Below, piece by piece: positions 58,260 through 64,000 of a stretch of DNA of 64,000 nt. The position numbers and the translations under genes are program-made. Source of the stretch: Candidula unifasciata (Eukaryota; Mollusca; Gastropoda; Stylommatophora; Geomitridae). Each line of letters opens with the position of its first letter. Within the stretch, counting starts at the first letter, position 1. The notes beneath the pieces are model-generated. The model made no database searches, had not been told where the DNA came from, and saw only the letters and a list, made by a program, of their open reading frames with translations. The DNA lies in NCBI GenBank assembly GCA_905116865.2, contig CAJHNH020008436.1:192001-256000 (forward strand), given 5' to 3'.

Positions 58260-59150
58260 CGTTACTATAACCAAATATTAAAACTTATATACGCAAAGGT
58301 AATGCATAAGGCAGCTGTCATATATGCCAGCCCTAACAGTCCTATATCAGAACTGCAGCTCACTGCCAATCTAAGCAGCTAGTTAAGAAAGTGAACTTTT
58401 ACTTTACTAGTTAAAAAAGTCGGCAATGTACACATTGTACGTGCCATTCCAAACGTTATCGGAATCATCATCATGTATCAGGTCCTTTGCAGAACGTCGA
58501 TCTCATCACAGTCTGTCTGAATGAAGATCGGTCTCTCACCAGTTCTCCCGTCTCATGCAGTTTCACACTCAAGTAATCATATCCTGTGCCCATCCTTGTG
58601 TCGGTCGGCCCCTCCTTCATGGTACCATGCCTTCTGCTAAAATTTCTTCCTATCCGTCGTGGCGCTTGATAAGACCAAAATATTGTTATCGGAATACATA
58701 GAAATATTAACATACATTTTCATGCTACATTCTTCCTTGTTTTAGTTGGATACCTGCCACCAGCGGCGACATTTGTTTATAACTCCCAGCAATCTTGGGC
58801 ACATTTGATTGAGCATGTTCCGCAGGTATGCACATTACATGTGTAGCAAGGGGGAATAATTTCAACATCTGTTATGGATACACGGATTTGTGTCAGAATA
58901 GCAATGCCCGAACTACTGAACGAAAAAGCATACGATAAGACCACAGTCGTAAAGGCTATTAGGTTGGTTTGCAACGTCGTGTAAAAGATATGCAGCTAAC
59001 TTGTACACTGATGAAGTTCTTTACAAAAGCTCTGCGACTGCATCTTTTCGTATGTAAAGAATCTATCAAGTAACATAAAGTGTACTGGTCGGCACTCATA
59101 GAAAGAAGTAGAGAGATAGAAGAACACACTAGTTAACATAAAAATCGAAA
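58260..59150. other. Intergenic stretch, nothing recognised
   Basis: Only short frames; no repeat family identified. Confidence 0.4.
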
Positions 59151-59154
59151 GCTA

Positions 59155-59255
59155 TAGTTACCGTGCCTGGAATTGAACCTATCATCTCCAGACGGCGTGT
59201 GCGCCTCGCCATGGAAACAAGTGCACTAAGCACATGGTCAGCTAGGCACCCCCCC
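59155..59255 (-). repeat. tRNA-like SINE head or tRNA pseudogene
   Basis: The minus strand begins gtgcctagctgacc and ends ataggttcaattccaggcac. The terminal gtgcct/aggcac pairing mimics an acceptor stem and ggttcaattcc is box B. The T-stem is broken and the interior is too long, so it is not a functional tRNA. A C-run (59249-59262) abuts it. Confidence 0.5.
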
Positions 59256-59440
59256 CCCCCCTTTCTAAAAAAAGTGTCTTATTGGCCATGTCTATCGAAC
59301 AGCTTAAAATCCACAACTATGGAATACGGACAGAATTCATTTCAAACCATGTATGTAAAGACGATATGGTTGGACCCAGTCACAGTGAACACTTTAAACA
59401 CTTCAGCGACTATTGGAGAGATGTTCTGTTCTAAGAACAG

Positions 59441-59885
59441 CGTAGGGGACGGGCCTCGGTGAGCTGGTCCGGGTATCTAGTGGAAAAGAGTTTCTTATCC
59501 CTTTGAAAAGTCCATCGTGTACGAATTGTCTGCCAGTGTCTCTCTGCCAACTGCTAATAAAAGTCCAAGATGTGTCCGGTAAACCAAAGTAAGCTTGTCG
59601 CTCGGTCGTCCAGGCATGCGGACTGTTCTAATTACGCAGCCGTGGCGACTTCTTATCTCACAGTACCTCCTTCGAAACCACCAAGTCGTCTTGTCTCTGG
59701 CCGAAAGTATAACACCATCCGGTAATTCTGTGCGGCGGGGAAGCAGCCCTGAGCTTCATGAACTCAGGTGGGCCCACCTCCGAATACGTTTAGGAATCGT
59801 GGGCCGAAACGTGTGTCGAAAGAGGATAATTTCTACTGATGACTGTAGATCCCCGCTGTACTTGCTCCCTGTGAGTTTATTCCTA
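59441..59885 (+). mobile_element. 5'-truncated HERO/R2-type LINE copy (last 6 codons and 3' UTR)
   Basis: By eye identical over 445 bp to 63433-63877. It starts at the GDGPR-stop end of the ORF and runs through the 3' UTR (AATAAA at about 59561) to attccta. It is followed with no gap by the 5' end of the complete copy. Confidence 0.92.
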
Positions 59886-59967
59886 TTGTACGTGGCTAGC
59901 CCACAAGACTACCAGGAAAGACTGGTGACTATCGGGAAAGACCTTTTGACACCTATGGAAAGACTGG

Positions 59968-60015
59968 CCCCCCGGTATCGCCGGGGGGATAAACTGACAT
60001 CTGGAGACAGATGTC
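59968..60015 (+). promoter_or_regulatory. Twin perfect hairpins in the LINE 5' region
   Basis: 59968-59975 pairs with 59981-59988 (ccccccgg / ccgggggg, 5-nt loop). 59996-60003 pairs with 60008-60015 (gacatctg / cagatgtc, GAGA tetraloop). Both have 8 unbroken pairs. R2-type elements commonly have structured 5' RNA for processing or translation; a role here is inferred. Confidence 0.7.
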
Positions 60016-60043
60016 GACTGTGGACCGGGTTGATCACCCCTAA

Positions 60044-63000
60044 CACAGTATAATACCTCCGATTGCGTCAAACCACAAAGAAATATGCTCCCAGGGCCCT
60101 CCGAAAGGGGGAGAGAATGAAGGGCCCAATCAAACTGATACCCTCGTTGACGACTTTGCTAGCCCCCAGACTGAGATACTCGCCCAACGTCCGGGCTGGC
60201 TCTGTACATGTGGGAAAAGCTTCACGGGGTTGCATGGTCTGAGAACGCATGCCGGAAGAATGAAATGCGAGGGTGCTCCACGCAGTAAACGCCGTCGCAA
60301 AACTACTACTCCTGTGGTAGTTTCTGAGTCGTTAGGGAACGACGGGCAGGGGGAACCCCACTCGCCCGGAGAGGCCCATGACGTCGACTGCGGAGGAGCA
60401 CCTTTGATGATTTCTGAAGAAGTGCGCTCCAGAATCAGGTTTCCACCTGCGAGCGAGAAGGTGGTGTGGTGTAAGTTGGAGGCTACATTATGTGAGGTAC
60501 TTAAACAAACTCTAAACAAGAAGTCGCTAGGCGACAAGCTTACTAAATTTGGTGATGTAATATATGAACACTGCTCCCGCGAGTTCGGGACAGTAGTTAA
60601 GGCACAGCCGGGTGCCAAGCAGAATACTAGCAGGAGGCAGAGGGACATTCTGAAGTGTCGGGCAGACAAGAATGCCCTCAGAAAACAGTTCAAAGCCGCT
60701 ACGGGCAGCGAACGGGAGGGGCTGTACGAGGTGTGGGTGCATTTAAAGGACAAACACAGTGCCCTCTGTCGCGCCGAGCGTTTCTGTAACAACAGACGAA
60801 GAACTAAAAGGGAGCGAGAGAAATTCTTTAGGGACCCGTATCAGTTTGCCCGAGGTCTATTCGAGCAACCGAAGTCTGGGACTCTGGTTGTCAGTCAGAA
60901 AGAACTTGAGCTACATCTAAGCAAGATGTACTCTGATAAAAAGAGGAGAGAGCCTCTTGATGACAATCCAGAGATCCTTAGCGGACTCAAACAGCCTTCG
61001 GTGCCGAAGGTACCATTTAAACTGGTACCTCCCCTTTGGTCTGAGGTTGAGGACGTTGTGAAAAAAGCCAGCGGCAAGTCTGCCCCAGGTCCGAACGGTG
61101 TTCCGTACGTTCTTTACAAGCGTTGCCCGAAAATCCTAAAAATGCTTCACGTCTTGTTGAGACAAGCGTGGATCCGCAATCACATATGTCCAGAGTGGTC
61201 AAAGGCAAATGGGGTCTACATTCCCAAAGAGCAGGACTCGAAGAGTCTTTCCCAATTCAGGCCCATCTCGCTGTTGAATGTTGAGGGTAAGATATTCTTC
61301 TCAGTCATGGCTCGCCGGCTCACACAGTATCTGATGACTAACAAGTACATAGATACGAGTGTTCAGAAGGGTGGTATTCCAGGCGTTCCTGGGTGCCTTG
61401 AACACGCGACCATGATCTGGGAGGCTATCCAGAGAGCCAAGCATGAGAGAACCAATTTGCACGTTATATGGTTGGACTTAGCCAACGCCTACGGGGCAGT
61501 CCCCCATAGGCTACTGTGGCGAGCCCTTCGCATGTTTCACGTACCGACACAGATCAGTCAAATGGTCGAGCAATATTTCTCCAAGTTCGCTTTGCGCTTC
61601 TCTACCTCGACGTTTACCACGAGGTGGACTGAGTTGCAGATTGGGATAGCTATGGGTTGTACGATCTCACCCATACTGTTTGTCATGGCAATGCAGATCA
61701 TGTTAGACGGGGCGGCCGGCTACGGACTGGGCCTTCAAATAGGGGATCACTGGTTGCCGCCACTGCGCGCATTTATGGATGACACGACTATTATAACGGG
61801 CAGCGAGGAGTCTGCCCGCACGATCCTGAATAGATTGGACGCGGTGGTCCAATGGAGCGGTATGCAGTTCAAACCGCAGAAGTCGAGGAGTCTGTCAATC
61901 CATAAGGGCAAAGTGTCGGCGATCAGTTTTACGGTGGCAAGGAACAAGATCCCTACGGTTCTGGAGGAACCGGTGAAGAGTCTCGGTCGCGTTTACGATT
62001 CGAAGTTATCTGACAGAGCGGAAGTCCGGCGAATACATGAGTCACTGGCTACAGGCCTGCTCGCGATCGAGCGATGCAGGCTGATCGGAAAATTCAAGGT
62101 ATGGTGTCTCCAATTCATGTTGATTCCGAAGCTTCTATGGCCACTGCTAGTCTACGAGGTGACGATGACTGCAGTTGAAGCCATGGAAAAGAAAATCAAT
62201 ACAGCCTTAAGAAAGTGGATTGGAGCACCGCCTTGTCTGACCGACGTGGCTCTGTATTGCAAACAGGCTAAGCTGGTACTTCCGTTCAAGTCTATAACCG
62301 AAGAGAGTTTTAAAGTCGGCAAAGTTAGGCTCGCCATGCTTTTGCGTGAGTCCTCAGACCCAAATGTCATCGCTGTCCAGCCCGCTCTAAAGACTGGTCA
62401 GAAGTGGAGAGTCCTCGATGCAATTGAATCTGCTCAGAACGCACTAAAATTGAAGGAGGTGATGGGTTACACACAAACCGACCGTCGAGGCCTAGGGCAC
62501 GGGAAGGTCAATTGGTGGTCAAAGGCCTCAGCCAAAGAGCGCCGAGACATGGTGATACAAACGGTGAGGGACAACGAAAACGAGGTTCGGGTCCAGAAAG
62601 CAGCCCAGCAGTCGCAGCAGGGCCATTGGGTCAGCCTGGAGAGCGCATTGCCTAGAATACTCACATGGGGTGAGATCTGGCGGATGACCCCGCTGCGACT
62701 GAGCTTTATCGTTCGTTCGGCGTACGATGTATTACCGTCCGGTGTTAACATGGTTAAATGGTCTGCGACCAACGATCCGACTTGCCCGTTGTGCAAATCA
62801 AAGCAAACTCTTGAGCACGTCCTGTCCGCGTGCAGGAAAGCCCTAGGTCAAGGCCGCTATACCTGGCGCCACAACAAGGTGCTAAAAGAGTTAGCAGCCG
62901 TTGTCGACCAGGCTAGAATGAGGGCTAATGCCAGAGCCAGTTCTAGTATCGTCCCCATTCGTTTCCTCAAGGCTGGGCAGGTTCCAAAAGGTAATGTCAA

Positions 63001-63454
63001 CAAAAACGCATTCGCTCCATCTGTGCTAGACTCTGCGAGGGACTGGTTACTGGCGGTTGATCTGCCAGGACATGAACGGTATCCCGAGTTGATCCGTAAA
63101 ACCGGCCTGCGACCGGACATCGTTCTCCATTCTGCGCAAAAACGGCAACTCATCCTGATTGAGTTGACGGTCCCGTTTGAGTCGCGGATGGAGGAGAATC
63201 ATTTGTATAAGCTCGAGAAATACAGTGATTTAGCAGCCGGTTTGAGGAGAAACGAGGCTTACACAGTGCGGGTATTTGCCGTCGAAGTGGGAGCGAGAGG
63301 CCTCGTTTCCACTTCGCTCTACAATGTGGTTAAAGAGTTAGGATTGCGCGGTAATGAACGGAAACGGGCACTCAAAAAACTTGGTGAGGTGGCCGAAAGG
63401 GCATCCAGCTGGCTCTGGACGCAGCGCAACAACGTAGGGGACGGGCCTCGGTGA
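60044..63454 (+). CDS. HERO/R2-type LINE polyprotein: zinc finger, reverse transcriptase, CCHC, restriction-like endonuclease
   Basis: This protein would nick a DNA target and prime reverse transcription of its own RNA. The frame is open from 60044 (after TAA at 60041) to TGA 63452-63454. Residues are numbered from TTG 60230. The first in-frame ATG is residue 11 (60260). A finger of form CX1CX12HX5C (CTCGKSFTGL, HGLRTHAGRMKC) spans residues -9 to 13, so it starts before that ATG. The RT domain begins near 275 (SAPGPNGVPY at 283), with FRPISLLNVEGK, LDLANAYGAVPH, GCTISP and the active-site FMDD at 515-518. After the thumb a CX2CX7HX4C knuckle lies at 852-868, then a GRYTWRHNKVL motif, and a restriction-like nuclease with RPD at 961-963 and IELT with Glu978. 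All catalytic residues look intact. RNase H and APE domains are absent. HERO rather than R2 proper is my reading of FMDD and the CxCG..GLxxHxGxMxC finger. Confidence 0.88.
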   Translation, partial: HSIIPPIASNHKEICSQGPPKGGENEGPNQTDTLVDDFASPQTEILAQRPGWLCTCGKSFTGLHGLRTHAGRMKCEGAPRSKRRRKTTTPVVVSESLGNDGQGEPHSPGEAHDVDCGGAPLMISEEVRSRIRFPPASEKVVWCKLEATLCEVLKQTLNKKSLGDKLTKFGDVIYEHCSREFGTVVKAQPGAKQNTSRRQRDILKCRADKNALRKQFKAATGSEREGLYEVWVHLKDKHSALCRAERFCNNRRRTKREREKFFRDPYQFARGLFEQPKSGTLVVSQKELELHLSKMYSDKKRREPLDDNPEILSGLKQPSVPKVPFKLVPPLWSEVEDVVKKASGKSAPGPNGVPYVLYKRCPKILKMLHVLLRQAWIRNHICPEWSKANGVYIPKEQDSKSLSQFRPISLLNVEGKIFFSVMARRLTQYLMTNKYIDTSVQKGGIPGVPGCLEHATMIWEAIQRAKHERTNLHVIWLDLANAYGAVPHRLLWRALRMFHVPTQISQMVEQYFSKFALRFSTSTFTTRWTELQIGIAMGCTISPILFVMAMQIMLDGAAGYGLGLQIGDHWLPPLRAFMDDTTIITGSEESARTILNRLDAVVQWSGMQFKPQKSRSLSIHKGKVSAISFTVARNKIPTVLEEPVKSLGRVYDSKLSDRAEVRRIHESLATGLLAIERCRLIGKFKVWCLQFMLIPKLLWPLLVYEVTMTAVEAMEKKINTALRKWIGAPPCLTDVALYCKQAKLVLPFKSITEESFKVGKVRLAMLLRESSDPNVIAVQPALKTGQKWRVLDAIESAQNALKLKEVMGYTQTDRRGLGHGKVNWWSKASAKERRDMVIQTVRDNENEVRVQKAAQQSQQGHWVSLESALPRILTWGEIWRMTPLRLSFIVRSAYDVLPSGVNMVKWSATNDPTCPLCKSKQTLEHVLSACRKALGQGRYTWRHNKVLKELAAVVDQARMRANARASSSIVPIRFLKAGQVPKGNVNKNAFAPSVLDSARDWLLAVDLPGHERYPELIRKTGLRPDIVLHSAQKRQLILIELTVPFESRMEENHLYKLEKYSDLAAGLRRNEAYTVRVFAVEVGARGLVSTSLYNVVKELGLRGNERKRALKKLGEVAERASSWLWTQRNNVGDGPR

Positions 63455-63877
63455 GCTGGTCCGGGTATCTAGTGGAAAAGAGTTTCTTATCCCTTTGAAA
63501 AGTCCATCGTGTACGAATTGTCTGCCAGTGTCTCTCTGCCAACTGCTAATAAAAGTCCAAGATGTGTCCGGTAAACCAAAGTAAGCTTGTCGCTCGGTCG
63601 TCCAGGCATGCGGACTGTTCTAATTACGCAGCCGTGGCGACTTCTTATCTCACAGTACCTCCTTCGAAACCACCAAGTCGTCTTGTCTCTGGCCGAAAGT
63701 ATAACACCATCCGGTAATTCTGTGCGGCGGGGAAGCAGCCCTGAGCTTCATGAACTCAGGTGGGCCCACCTCCGAATACGTTTAGGAATCGTGGGCCGAA
63801 ACGTGTGTCGAAAGAGGATAATTTCTACTGATGACTGTAGATCCCCGCTGTACTTGCTCCCTGTGAGTTTATTCCTA
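63433..63877 (+). repeat. 445-bp 3' end of the complete LINE, identical to 59441-59885
   Basis: Direct repeat at an offset of exactly 3,992 bp. It includes the last ORF codons and the whole 3' UTR. An ORF of about 95 codons in another frame recurs identically in both copies and is a shadow. Confidence 0.95.
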
Positions 63878-64000
63878 AGAGCTCTAATATTTCTTCATAA
63901 AAATATATATGTACACTGAGGAAATTTTAACTCACCAAATTTGAACGCGGACATCTCCCGTGTGTGCGTGCGCACGAGCGTGGGTGTGTAAATCTTTTAG
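63878..64000. other. Flank beyond the LINE
   Basis: AT-rich sequence with a cgtgtgtgcgtgcgc stretch. Nothing recognised. Confidence 0.4.

Larger units (their letters stand above)
59886..63877 (+). mobile_element. Full-length R2-superfamily (HERO-like) non-LTR retrotransposon, 3,992 bp
   Basis: It is bounded on the left by the end of the preceding copy's 3' UTR and on the right by the end of its own, giving a 3,992-bp unit. Layout: a 5' region with two perfect hairpins (59968-59988 and 59996-60015), one long ORF (open 60044-63454), and a 423-bp 3' UTR without poly(A). One ORF, a C-terminal restriction-like endonuclease and no APE domain place it in the R2-type group. Its GC-rich text differs sharply from the AT-rich surroundings, and it shows no stops or frameshifts: a young insertion. 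Confidence 0.88.

Noticed and set aside
63825..63845. Hammerhead core ctgatga in the LINE 3' UTR
   Set aside because: No GAAA and stem partners at proper spacing; a chance heptamer.
59441..63877. 445-bp identical direct repeats as LTRs of an LTR retrotransposon
   Set aside because: The repeat contains the end of the ORF and a 3' UTR with AATAAA. The ORF has an R2-type RT and a restriction-like endonuclease and lacks protease, integrase and RNase H. A non-LTR head-to-tail dimer explains it better.

Overview
The window is animal nuclear DNA: AT-rich, with long introns, and crowded with tRNA-derived SINEs, LINE debris, DNA transposons and minisatellites. Both genes are spliced, with GT-AG boundaries at every intron whose two ends I can see. 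The TE mix (SINEs with (caaa)n or (gaa)n tails, RTE-like and RNase H-bearing LINE scraps, Merlin, hAT, Helitron-like pieces, an R2/HERO-type LINE) suggests a marine invertebrate, most likely a lophotrochozoan such as a gastropod mollusc. That assignment is inference; no diagnostic marker is present.

Two conserved genes sit tail to tail. On the + strand, 2204-18356 holds coding exons of LAMTOR3 (MP1), a subunit of the lysosomal Ragulator complex. Five exons give 121 residues plus the stop; only the exon with the first few codons is missing or unrecognised. On the - strand, 51452 down to 34332 holds a complete phosphatidate cytidylyltransferase (CDP-diacylglycerol synthase, CDS1/CDS2 type). Its 11 coding exons, joined at consistent phases, encode 460 residues with an intact family signature. 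The two genes have no evident functional link (mTORC1 scaffold; phosphoinositide and cardiolipin precursor synthesis).

Layout: 1-18.3 kb, LAMTOR3 with introns carrying a foldback, a Helitron-like block (4.5-6.9 kb), an inverted pair of RTE 3' ends, a Merlin transposase ORF with a complete hAT element inserted beside it, and a LINE-tail foldback just before the last exon. 18.4-34.3 kb, the convergent intergenic or 3' UTR zone with tandem arrays of about 33, 59, 180 and 28 bp, a (CT)n tract, SINEs and RNase H LINE remnants. 34.3-51.5 kb, the CDS gene, with a 362-bp inverted repeat pair bracketing exons 8-9, a hAT deletion derivative, LINE and gag scraps, and a 33-bp minisatellite. 51.5-59.4 kb, intergenic, with a 49-bp minisatellite grown inside a LINE tail and a foldback element. 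59.4-63.9 kb, a recent R2/HERO-type retrotransposon: one complete 3,992-bp copy directly preceded by the last 445 bp of another copy, head to tail.

The most interesting items are that retrotransposon junction, which has the form expected from end-to-end template jumping; the complete element's zinc finger lying upstream of its first ATG; the inverted repeats around CDS exons 8-9; and minisatellites that grew inside transposon or intron sequence. I found no bacterial-type system, CRISPR array or functional RNA gene.
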